Origin: Candidatus Scalindua japonica
Lineage (GTDB): Bacteria; Planctomycetota; Brocadiia; Brocadiales; Scalinduaceae
Reading direction: 5' to 3'
DNA: 64,000 nucleotides
Assembly: GCF_002443295.1 (NCBI RefSeq)
Contig: NZ_BAOS01000024.1
Coordinates: 1-64,000, forward strand
Position numbers and translations under genes: made by a program. The notes under the pieces were generated by a model. It ran no database searches and was not told the origin of the DNA. It was given only the letters and a program-made list of their open reading frames with translations. Shown here one piece after another: positions 1 through 9,737 of the stretch (the stretch's first letter is position 1; each line of letters begins with the position of its first letter).

Positions 1-357
1 CATTTGCAAAATAAAAATATTTTTTTGAAAACATGGACATGTAAATGTATACGGAGAACTGTCATATACAGGAACTAAAAAAACGGGTCATAAGATTCAT
101 GTCGAAAATGAAATGATCGATCGAGATGTTCTTTTACAGAAAAAGTTCTTATTAATTAAGAAAGCGGGCAGAACAAAAGCCTGCGCTTAGAAAACGTAAA
201 AAATATGGCAGAAGACAGTATGTTAGTCGTTTTCTTCGATGATTGGTTCTTGTTCAATCTCTGATGATGGTGTTAGAGTGCTAGAAAACTTTGTTAAGAC
301 AAATTTTTTGCCTATACCCTTGAATTTTAAAACAGTTTACTTGCTTGGATTATCGGG
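1..357. other. intergenic, no gene recognised
   Basis: AT-rich. A short stretch at about 29-190 stays open on the plus strand but has no start codon and matches no family I recognise. A basic peptide continues in another frame to about 235. It could be the decayed tail of a gene or IS, but I cannot support a call. Confidence 0.4.
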
Positions 358-447
358 GGAATAGGGGTCACATCTTTGAAATTTGATATTTACGTATGTA
401 TAAATTTAGATAAGATTAATTTTTTATTATTAAAATTTAAGTTTTAG
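358..447 (+). repeat. truncated left end of a RAYT element
   Basis: About 90 bp are almost identical to the leader of the complete RAYT element at 15890-15981; the only difference I see is the length of one T run. It includes the 27-bp left terminal repeat (364-390, GGGGTCACATC...). The match stops at TTTTAG, exactly where the ISL3-like element begins. The transposase gene that should follow is absent on the far side of the IS, so this copy was truncated by insertion plus deletion, or only its end was left behind. Confidence 0.8.
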
Positions 448-565
448 GGCTCTTTTGCAGAATCTATGGGTAAAAGTAAGCCAAGAAAAAGAAAAAAATA
501 TTGTTTTATTTAAAGGGAGTCTCACCAAAAGGAATAAAAAATAAAGCCTTCTTTAAATTTCAATA

Positions 566-650
566 ATAAGCATTGCTGTTACAATTTGTTAAAATAAGTT
601 CTCTATAAACAATATAATTAACAAATTACAAGTAAACAACAATGCTTATA
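566..650 (+). promoter_or_regulatory. hairpin enclosing the ISL3 transposase start
   Basis: ATAAGCATTGCTGTT (566-580) pairs with AACAACAATGCTTAT (636-650), 14 of 15 positions. An inner AATTTGTTAA / TTAACAAATT pairing extends the stem. The transposase ATG (642-644) lies inside the 3' arm. Transcripts reading in from outside would fold the start codon into a stem, a protection known for several IS elements. The function here is inferred. Confidence 0.5.
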
Positions 651-1883
651 AAAACACTACTCAATAAATGCTACCCTGTCAAGGGATTCATCTATGGCAA
701 TGTTATATTGTCTGATACCAAAATTACTGTCAAAGTAAAAGAACGTAAAGGAACCAGAGGTTTATGTAACCAGTGCAAAGAAGCTGCGCCAACTTACGAT
801 CATCTAAATGAACGATATTTTCGCTTTATACCTTTGTGGGGTTACATGGTCATGTTGGCATACAAACCGCGACGCGTAAGTTGTCCTGAACATGGAGTAA
901 CCGTAGAACATATTCCATGGGCCCAGGGCAAAAGTCCTATTTGTGAACCTTTCAGAATATTTCTTTCACATTGGGCGAAGTATCTTTCCTAGCAGGAAGT
1001 AGCCAGACAATTTCGTGTCTCATGGAGAAACGTATTTGAATCAGTAGAGCATGTTGTTGAATATGGATTAAAGCACCGTAACATGGATAATATCAACGCA
1101 ATAGGTATAGACGAGATACAATACTTAAAAGGACACAAATATCTGACATTGGTTTTTCAAATAGACACTGCCTGTAAGAGATTGTTATTTGTAGGGCAGA
1201 ACCGATGTGCTAAAACATTGTTGCGATTCTTTATTGATTTTGGTAAAGAACGATCTGGAAAATTAAAGGCAATTTGCAGTGATCTTTGGAAACCTTATTT
1301 GAAAGTTGTTAAACGCAAAGCTCCGAAGGCTATCCATATTCTTGATCGCTTTCATGTAATGAAATATCTTAATGACGCAGTAGATCAAACAAGAAGAGCT
1401 GAGACTGCCCAATTAAAACGAGATGGTTATGAACCTATCCTTGAAAAATCTCGTTGGTGTTTACTAAAGAACAAAAAAAACCAGAAGACATCACAGTTAG
1501 CCAAGCTACGTGAACTGGTTCAATATAATCTGAAGACTGTACGTTGTTATTTACTCAAAGAAGCCTTTCAGCATTTCTGGACTTACAAGACACGCTGGGG
1601 AGCCGAACGGTTCTTAAAGACTTGGACTACCAGGGCTATGAGGTCAAGATTGCCGGAAATGAAGAAAGTAGCCAAAAGGTTACGTAAGCATCAAGAGCTT
1701 TTGTTGAATTATTTTTCTGTCAAAGAACGTCTTTCTAACGGTATTGTTGAGGGTTTTAATCTAAAAGCCAAACTGACTATGAGAAAATCTTTTGGCTTTC
1801 GCACTTTTAAATCAATTGAAGTCGCTTTATATCATACACTTGGAAAATTACCAGAGCCTCCAATCACCCACAGATTCTACTGA
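642..1883 (+). pseudogene. ISL3-family transposase with in-frame amber stop
   Basis: One reading frame of 413 codons is interrupted by TAG at 990-992; the downstream part continues in the same frame (QEVARQFRVSW...). The N-terminal part carries the ISL3 zinc-ribbon (CNQC near residue 40, then CPEHG) and an HTH region spans the stop. The catalytic DDE domain is downstream: GIDE near residue 155, CSDLWKPY near 215 and IVEGFNLKAK near 370. Length and layout fit the family. Without readthrough it would be inactive, since the DNA-binding and catalytic halves are separated. Confidence 0.85.
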
Positions 1884-1990
1884 GGAGGCCGATTTTATAA
1901 AAAATAATGCTATTGAAAACGTTGAATCTTGTGACAAAGTTCTTCAAGAAAAGCATAGAGATGTATTAAGGATGACTCAAGCTTAATTTT

Positions 1991-2259
1991 ATGAAAAGAC
2001 GTAGAAATTTTATTATAAAAATTATACAATTATTAGTGTATTTACCGTTTATCTTTTTATATAGAATCCTCTTTGATTTAAGGCCAGTGGGTCTTATAAT
2101 CTAACAATGACATGTGATTCATTTATTCTGTTAGTAAATCATGTTTCATATCTTGACCCCTTGGCAGCTTCGCTTAAAATGCCATTTCGCCTGAGGCAAT
2201 GCAGCTTCTGCGGAAAGATCCATATTTACCTTAATTTAAACATACTTATATACTTGTAA
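1991..2259 (+). pseudogene. remnant of a PlsC-type acyltransferase
   Basis: From ATG 1991 a basic start and hydrophobic helix (KIIQLLVYLPFIFLYRILF) run to a stop at 2102. In another frame (2122-2259) comes LLVNHVSYLDPL, an HX4D acyltransferase block I, then a stop. No block with the EGTR motif follows. The order (N-terminal helix, then NHxSxxD) matches PlsC-like lysophospholipid acyltransferases, so I read a frameshifted, 3'-deleted gene. An intact paralogue is at 22859-23635. The downstream stretch 2260-2457 holds no recognisable gene. Confidence 0.45.
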
Positions 2260-2457
2260 AACAGCGTAAGAAAGTTACGATTGGCAGGTTACCGACTGAT
2301 GGAAAGCACTTGGTATGAGTTTCTGCCAAACACAGGCCATAAGGCCAGTGCTGCGCTAACTACCCTGAGTTCGAATGAGGAGATATCATAAATTATCAAA
2401 AAGTTCAGATTATCGAAACGCACACAAAATGCGCTGCATAACGACCGTGATACTGAG

Positions 2458-5400
2458 TTGCTGCGCTCGGAGTTGTTCAGTATCGAGCAACTGAAGCATC
2501 ACGCGGTAAAGCTGGCGGGGCAGCATAGCATCGATCCGCGTCCGGGATCGGACAGATTACTGCCCCGGTTGGCAGACAATGCGCGCGTTCTGCTGGCGGC
2601 GTATGATGTCGTAACAGCCACAGCCACTCCGGAACAACGGATCGTACCGGCAGAGTCCTGGTTACTCGACAACTATTATCTAATCGAGCAGCAGATCGCT
2701 CTGGCGCGTCGGCATCTGCCGCGCGGGTACAGCCGGCAGTTGCCGCGACTGGCTGATGGCTTGTCAGCCGGTTTCCCCCGGATCTATGACTTAGCGTTGG
2801 AGTTAATCTCTCACATGGACGGTCGTGTTGACAGCGACAACGCCACCCATTTCATCGCCGCCTACCAGACCGCTGAACCATTAAAACTGGGTGAATTGTG
2901 GGCATTCCCGATCATGCTGCAGTTGGCGCTGCTGGAAAACCTTCGTCGCGTCGGGTTGCGTATCGCTCGTCGGCGTGAGGAGCGCGACGCGGCCATCACA
3001 TGGGCAGACCGCATGCTTGCGACGGCGGAAAGGGAACCGAAACAGCTTATCCAGCTGTTAGCCGAGTTTGCCAATGCCGATGTGCCTCTGACCGCGCCGT
3101 TTGTGGAGGAATTTTACGCACGACTTCAGGCTCAGGGTCCCGCTATGGCCTTCGTTCAAACCTGGGTCGAGCAGAAACTGCTAGAACAAGGGGTGACCGC
3201 TACGCAGTTGTCAGAGTCAGCCGCACGAACGTCTGGTGGCAACCAGATATCCATCGCAAACAGCATCGGTAGTCTGCGTTTCATCGACACAATGGACTGG
3301 AAAGATTATGTAGAGTCGCTTAGTGTCGTTGAACAGACATTGCGTGAAGACCCGAGCGGGATGCACACCGGCCAGGATTTTGCTACCCGCGACCGGTATC
3401 GGCATGTCATCGAAGACGTGGCGAGGGGTAGTTCGCACAGTGAGTTGGAGGTGGCACGCGAAGCCATTGTTCTCGCGAAGACTGCTGCAAAGCTATTAAG
3501 TAACAATGACCGCACCGCGCATGTCGGATACTACCTGATCGATCACGGACGGCACATACTGGAGCGTACGGTCGGCTGCCGTTTGTCGTGGAAATTGCGA
3601 ATTAGCCGTGCGAGTCGGCATTTTAGCCTGTTCCTTTACCTCGGACCAATCCTGTTTCTCACCGTACTGACGACATCAGTTGTGTTTTTCTTATTCGGTG
3701 GGTTCGAGCTGACTGACTGGCGGTACTGGTTTTTTGAGCTCACTGGCATAATCGGCATCTCAGCGCTGGCTGTCCCGCTGGTGAACCGGTTAGTCACACT
3801 CATCCTGCCTCCTCATGTATTACCACGAATGAATTTTTCGCAGGGCATTCCATCCGTTCACCGTACTATGGTGGTTGTCCCCACCTTGCTGAGCAAGCCG
3901 GAAGAGATTGATGATCTTCTCGAAGCACTGGAGATCCGCTATCTCGGTAATCGTGATTCCAATCTGTTCTTTGCCTTGCTGACTGATTTCCGTGACGCGC
4001 CTGAGTGTACTCTGCCAGAAGATTCCGCATTGATCACCCACGCACGCGCGGCTGTTCAGGAGCTCAACGAGACCTACAGCGAGGACCGCCCCTGTATTTT
4101 CTATCTGTTTCACCGACCGAGGGTTTGGAATCAATACGAACGGGTGTGGATGGGATATGAGCGCAAGCGCGGCAAACTGGAGCAATTTAATGCCTTGCTG
4201 CGGGGAGGGAAGAAAACTGCATTCTCGGATATTGTCGGTGATACGTCCATCCTCGGTTCGATCAAGTATATCATCACCCTGGATAGCGACACGCAACTGC
4301 CCCGTGACGCAGCACGCTCACTTATCGGAAACATCGCGCATCCTCTCAATCGGCCCGTGTATGATGCCGACAAGGGGCGCATTGTTGGAGGTTATGCGAT
4401 ACTGCAACCATGCGCTTCGATCAGCCTGACAAGTGCGGGCCAGTCACGGTTTACAAAACTGTTCGCGGGCGAACCAGGCATTGATCCCTACACGCGAGAG
4501 GTATCTGATGTTTACCAGGATATTTTCGGGGAGGGATCATTCATCGGCAAGGGCATCTACGATGTGGACGCTTTTCGGCAGGCAGTCGATGGACGCTTTC
4601 CGGAGAATCTCATTCTCAGCCACGACTTGCTGGAAAGCGCGTATGCGCGTTCGGCACTGGTTACTGATGTTGACCTCATTGAAGAACATCCGGTCAGTTA
4701 CGCCATAGAGGCCAGCAGGCGACACCGGTGGATACGTGGCGACTGGCAGATTGCCGGTTGGCTGCTCCCACGCGTGCCCGGGCCACCCGGGTCAAGTGGA
4801 TCGAAGGCTAAACGGCAACTGAACCCGCTCACAGCTTTGTCGGTGTGGAAAATTTTAGATAACCTCAGACGCAGCCTCGTGCCGCCGTCGTTGCTTACCT
4901 TGCTGGCGGGTGGTTGGCTGTTCGGTCCGGTATCGGCGTTGTTCTGGAACCTGCTGGTCGCAGGTGTGGTGTTCTTGCCCACCTTGCTGGGAGCCGCGAT
5001 TGAACTCATCCGTAAGCCTGAAGAACGTGACTGGTTGGTACACTTGACTTTGACAAGTAAATCTACGAGCCGCCCGATTGTGCTCTCTTTGCTGACGTTG
5101 ATCCTTTTGCCCTACGACACGCTGATTTGTCTGGATGCAATCCTGCGCTCGGGTGTGCGAATGTTTTTTACTCGACGCGGATTGTTGCTCTGGCATATGC
5201 GGTCCTATGCAAGTCGCAACGCGTGCCGTACGCTTTCAGATTTTTTTATGGAGATGTGGATAGCACCTGTGCTGGCAATGGTACTCGCCTTAGCATTGTG
5301 GATCAGCCAGTCAGCAGAGTTGCTCTTCTGCGTACCTTTTTTATTACTCTGGCTGGTATCGCCGGTCATCGGCTGGTGGATCAGTATACCGCTTCCGCCC

Positions 5401-7368
5401 CCTGTACTGAATTTAACCGTTGATCAAAGACTGTTCCTGCGGGCATCGGCCCGGAGAACGTGGCGCTTCTTCGCACAGTTCGTCGGTCCACAGGACAACT
5501 GGCTACCTCCAGATAACATCCAGGAATATCCGGCACCGGCCATCGCCTCACGTACCTCACCCACGAACATCGGTATGTCGCTGCTGGCGGATCTGGCTGC
5601 GTACGATTTCGGTTACATTTGCGCAGGAGAATTCCTGCGGCTTGTCGAGAACACACTGGCCACAATGGAAAAGCTGGAACGCTACAGAGGCCATTTTTAC
5701 AACTGGTACGACACACGCACGCTAAAACCTCTCTGCCCGCAATACATCTCTTCGGTGGACAGCGGCAACCTGGCCGGCAGCTTGCTTACCTTGCAGGCGG
5801 GACTGGTTGAGTTGAAAGATCAGCCGGTGCTGTCCTCGTTCGCGTTTCAGGGGTTGCAGGACACCTTGCTGGTGCTTGTCGAACACGTGCCCTCGTCACG
5901 AGTACCGGATATTGCGAAGAAGATCAAGTTTCTACAGGACACACTGAACGGGCAGCCACAGACACTGGCTGCTGTCGATAACCTGCTGGATAAAATTCAC
6001 CATATCGGCGGGGAGCTGGTTGGATGGCTGCCAATGGGTATTGATATAGATGACGAACTGAATTACTGGGTGCAGGCTTTTTACCTACAATCCTTTGCAC
6101 TTCGAGATGACCTTCGATTACTGGTACCCGAACCGCAGCACTTCAGCAAAATCCCGACACTGACCGAATTAGCCAGAGAGAGAGCAGTGGGCACTGAGAC
6201 GTTGTCATCAACCGGGGCAGCCGCGGCGGCAGGAACACGTTATAATGGTGCAGAGGAGAGGCTTAGAATCATCGACGATTTGGTAGATCGTTGCCGCGAA
6301 CTGGCGGTGATGGATTTTAAATTTCTCTACGATACATCGCGCAGCTTGCTGAGCATAGGTTACGATGTAGGAGAACGGCGCCGCGATCCGTCCTGCTACG
6401 ACCTGCTGGCATCAGAAGCGCGCCTGGCCAGCTTTCTGCTCATTGCGCAGGGTCAGGTACCGCAAGAGCATTGGTTCTCACTCGGTCGCCTGCTGACAAG
6501 TCATGGCGGCAACGTGAGCTTGATTTCGTGGAGCGGTTCAATGTTCGAGTACCTCATGCCGCGGTTGTTAATGCCTGGTTACGAGAACACCTTGTTGGAG
6601 CAGACCTGCAAGGCTGCGGTGTCACGCCAGATAGAATACGGCCGACAGCGCGCTGTACCCTGGGGCATTTCGGAGTCCTGCTATAATGCCACTGATATGC
6701 ATCAAGTCTACCAATATCGGGCGTTTGGCGTGCCCGGGCTGGGTTTCAAGCGCGGGCTGGGAGACGATCTGGTCATCGCTCCTTACGCCAGCGCACTGGC
6801 GCTGACGGTGATGCCACAGGAAGCCTGTAGCAACTTGCAGACGATGGCCGCCAACGGATTCCTCGGCGTCTATGGATTCTACGAGTCGATCGATTACACA
6901 CCATCGCGAGTACCGAGGGGTAAGAATCACGCTATCGTGCGAACATTCATGGCGCATCATCAAGGCATGAGCCTCCTGGCCCTTGAGCACGTATTGCTCA
7001 ACCGGCCGATGCAGCGCCGATTCATGTCTGACCCCCTCGCACGGGCGACGGAATTGTTACTGCAGGAGCGTGTACCAAAGAAGGGGGCTACGTTGCATCC
7101 GCACGCTGCTGAAGTGAGCGCCTCCGCACGTCCCCCCGTCACGGAAGCAGTTGAGATCATGCGCGTGTTTACCGACCCGAACACGCCGATACCTGAAGTT
7201 CACCTATTGTCTAACGGCAGATACCACGTCATGGCAACAAATGCCGGAGGAGGCTACAGCCGCTGTCGCGACCTGGCAGTTACCCGTTGGCGCGAGGATG
7301 CTACTTCCGATTGTTGGACGAAGCAGCTATCGCGGAGAACAAAATCGGAAATTTATTATATAATGTAA
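2458..7368 (+). pseudogene. ndvB: cyclic beta-1,2-glucan synthase, 5' part (interrupted)
   Basis: First 1,620 codons of an NdvB/ChvB/Cgs-like inner-membrane enzyme that polymerises UDP-glucose into cyclic beta-1,2-glucan. Visible in order: N-terminal region; membrane helices near residues 390-450; GT84 domain with LDSDTQLPR (DxD near 609), a GEGSFIGKGIYDVDAF block and RHRWIRGDWQ (the QxxRW-type motif) near 758; further helices near 790-980; and a glycoamylase-like domain (residues 1040-1560, with WSGSMFEYLMP and AHHQGMSLLA). Host coding ends at Asp-Cys-Trp (7317); the last 16 codons come from the inserted element. The frame opens after a TAA near 2387 and has no ATG. TTG 2458 fits the family's N-terminus but is uncertain. 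Its GC is much higher than the neighbours', suggesting transfer. Confidence 0.85.
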
Positions 7369-7373
7369 CCTCA

Positions 7374-7392
7374 CACCCTCAACGGGAGGGTG
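7374..7392. other. small hairpin at left end of IS91-type element
   Basis: CACCCTC and GAGGGTG form a perfect 7-bp stem with a 5-nt loop, 32 bp upstream of the recombinase start. It may be the left recognition hairpin of the element or stop incoming transcription; there is no T-run. Confidence 0.4.
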
Positions 7393-7423
7393 AATCTATT
7401 AACAAATAGGAGGTTACAGGTCT

Positions 7424-8331
7424 ATGAAAACATTATCTCAATCCGATTTCAACAAAAATTACCAAACGCATCTAAAGCACCTACGCTTGAAAGGACTCCG
7501 GCCAAAAACAATCGAGGCTTATTCACGTGCCATCCGACGGATCGGTGATTATTTTGACAATCAGATACACGATCTATCTGAACAGCAACTACTTGACTAT
7601 TTTTCCAATCTCCTCAATACCCATTCATGGAGCGCAGTCAAATTAGACCTCTACGGACTAAAGTTTTTCTACACTCATGTGCTTCATAAGCGTTGGGAGC
7701 AAGTAAATCTTATTAAACCACCCAAAACGCAACGTTTGCCCGATATTGTCACCATTAATGAAGCCCACCAACTTTTCCAGGTGACGAGAAAACTCAGTTA
7801 CCGGGCCTTCTACTTTGTTCTTTACAGTCTTGGTCTCCGCCTGGGTGAAGGACTACGTCTTGAGGTTAGCGATGTCGATTCTCAGCGAATGCGGGTGCAT
7901 ATCCGCGATAGCAAAGGCAATAAAGACCGTTTCGTACCCCTGCCAAAGGTAACCCTGAATCTCTTACGCCGTTTTTGGCTTGTTCATCGCAATCCTGTCT
8001 TTCTATTTCCAGGCCGTCATGGTGGCTTGAAATCAGCCCACCTGGCAAAAACACCTCTGAATAGAAATGGCGTTCAGGCCACTCTGCGTAAGGTAGCCCG
8101 GGAGTGTGGAATTAAAAAAAAATTACACCACACAGTCTGCGACACAGCTACGCAACCCATCTGATTGAGGCGGGTGTTGATCTGCTTGAAGTACAAAAAA
8201 TCCTCGGCCACCACAGTATTTTAACCACTGCCAAATATACCCACCTGACCTCTCATACAAATCGTAATGCCTTGCAATTAATTAATGATTTGATGAATGG
8301 TTTTTCCATAGAATGGGGGAATGTTATATGA
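7424..8331 (+). pseudogene. tyrosine recombinase, frameshifted at an A9 run
   Basis: Phage-integrase/Xer-like recombinase. The SAM-like N-terminal domain spans residues 10-95 and the catalytic domain follows, with the first Arg in LGLRLGEGLRL. After AAAAAAAAA (8114-8122) the annotated frame ends at 8164, but the -1 frame continues with [11 protein letters not shown] (HxxR), GHHS and TAKYTHL (nucleophile Tyr) to the TGA at 8329. Either the gene is mutated or it is rescued by slippage on the A run, as some IS genes are. A good ribosome site (AGGAGG) precedes ATG 7424. Its stop overlaps the transposase start as ATGA. Confidence 0.85.
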
Positions 8332-9446
8332 TATCTCTCTCCTCTATAATTGAGACCTTCATTGCTGACTTTATCACTCTTTATCATGGTTCGATCCTGC
8401 CAAGTCAATTCAAAGCCCTGGCAGCCATGAAGGATTGTCGCACTACGCAAAGCCGCGTCATGCTGGTCCAATGTAATGACTGTGAAAAACAGGTTTTTGT
8501 ACCGCACTCCTGCGGTAACCGCAATTGTCCTCATTGTCAGAGTCATGAGTGTCAGCAGTGGTTGGAGCGTCAACTGAAAAAAGAAGTGCCTGCTGACTAT
8601 TTTATGCTCACCTTTACTATACCCAAAGAGCTTCGATCATTAGCATGGCAGCATCAACGCTTGCTTTACTCGATAATGATACAGTGTTGTTGGGAAACCG
8701 TAAAAACCTTTGTCCAAAATGACAGCGTATTACAAGGAAACGCTGGAGCCATCACTGTTTTGCACACCCACTCTCGCTCTCTCGATTACCACCCGCATAT
8801 CCATCTGGTAATGCCAGCCGGGGCCATCAATCAGAAGAAAAAGCTTTGGAGCTTCAAAAAAAGCGAAGGAAAGACGCGGTACCTTTTCAATCACAAAGCG
8901 CTGGCTAAAGTGTTTCGAGCAAAAATGCTCGATGCCGTGAACAAAGCGGCTCTTACGCTTCCAGTTAATTATCCCAAAACATGGGTCGTCGATTGCAAAT
9001 TTGTCGGCAACGGTGAAAAGGCACTGGTCTATCTTGGTCGTTATCTCTACAAAGGGGTCATTCAAGAGAAAGATATTATTACGTGCAAAGATGGTCAGGT
9101 GACCTTTCGTTACCAGGATAGTAAGAGCAAAAAAATGCTCACAAGAACACTTCCCGGCCCGCAGTTTCTCAGGTTGATTCTCCAGCATGTTCTACCCAAA
9201 GGTTTCAGGCGAACACGGAACTTTGGTTTCCTCCACCCTAATAGCAAACGCTTGATTGCATTGCTTCAGTACCTTACCGGTATCAACCCGAATAAGTCGT
9301 CAGCCTGGTTCAGAGAGCGTCCAAAGCTTACGTGCAAATGCTGTGGAGGAATAATGAAGATCATAAAAACGATGATACCTCCATCACACAAATCCAGGTC
9401 TTTCCCCTACAAGTTAACAAAAGAGGAGGCTGTTCTGGTTATGTAA
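8328..9446 (+). CDS. IS91-family (HUH, Y2) transposase
   Basis: Rolling-circle transposase of about 372 residues. It has the N-terminal zinc finger (C-N-D-C, then [10 protein letters not shown], residues 50-70), the HUH metal site HPHIHLVM near residue 155, and the paired tyrosines in YLGRYLYK near 235. I prefer ATG 8328, which overlaps the recombinase stop (ATGA) with GGGGGA upstream, over the in-frame ATG at 8313. Length and motif order are normal, so this gene looks intact. Confidence 0.9.
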   Translation: MISLSSIIETFIADFITLYHGSILPSQFKALAAMKDCRTTQSRVMLVQCNDCEKQVFVPHSCGNRNCPHCQSHECQQWLERQLKKEVPADYFMLTFTIPKELRSLAWQHQRLLYSIMIQCCWETVKTFVQNDSVLQGNAGAITVLHTHSRSLDYHPHIHLVMPAGAINQKKKLWSFKKSEGKTRYLFNHKALAKVFRAKMLDAVNKAALTLPVNYPKTWVVDCKFVGNGEKALVYLGRYLYKGVIQEKDIITCKDGQVTFRYQDSKSKKMLTRTLPGPQFLRLILQHVLPKGFRRTRNFGFLHPNSKRLIALLQYLTGINPNKSSAWFRERPKLTCKCCGGIMKIIKTMIPPSHKSRSFPYKLTKEEAVLVM

Positions 9447-9735
9447 TCGAATCCGCTATGCATCTAAGATTTGCAAAAACGGCATTATCGGGTCGAGATG
9501 GCCCCCGTTTGCCCAAATTTGAGGTAAAATGGCCGAAAAACCATGTTCTGTAGCTCCTAAAGCATGACGACAGCAATTGAAAAATCCACTTCTTTGGCTT
9601 CATAGCTTCTGCGGTAAAAAAGAGAAGTAATCTTCATAAGATATTTTCTTATACAATGTTTAGCACCCAAACAACGGGCTTGTCCAACAAACGGTTCAGA
9701 TTGTGGTTCGTCCCTCACACAATCTAACCTTATTC
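9447..9735. other. right end of the IS91-type element, non-coding
   Basis: AT-rich, unlike the ndvB flanks. GCAAAAACGG (about 9473) and CCGTTTGC (about 9506) form an imperfect inverted repeat just after the transposase and may be part of the replication-origin end. Nothing else recognised. Confidence 0.4.
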
Positions 9736-9737
9736 GT

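Larger units (their letters stand above)
448..1890 (+). mobile_element. ISL3-family insertion sequence (probably inactive)
   Basis: The left end GGCTCTTTTGCAG is typical of ISL3-family termini. An imperfect inverted match lies at the right end (about 1866-1890): with a one-base gap, 16 of the 22 positions inside the outer GGC agree, including AGAATCT and GTGGGT. The right end lies just past the transposase stop at 1883. No convincing 8-bp target duplication is seen (flanks AGTTTTAG and GATTTTAT). The left boundary abuts a truncated RAYT leader. Confidence 0.7.
7318..9735 (+). mobile_element. IS91-type element with tyrosine recombinase, inserted in ndvB
   Basis: About 2.4 kb separate the two ndvB halves: reading Asp-Cys-Trp (7317) straight into Trp-Gly-Thr (9738) restores an uninterrupted family sequence. 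GTTGG occurs at both edges (7313-7317 and 9736-9740) and could be a 5-bp duplication, though IS91-family transposition is not known to make one. It carries a recombinase gene overlapping an IS91 transposase gene, a pairing seen in other IS91-like elements. No terminal inverted repeats are visible, as expected for rolling-circle elements. Confidence 0.8.
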
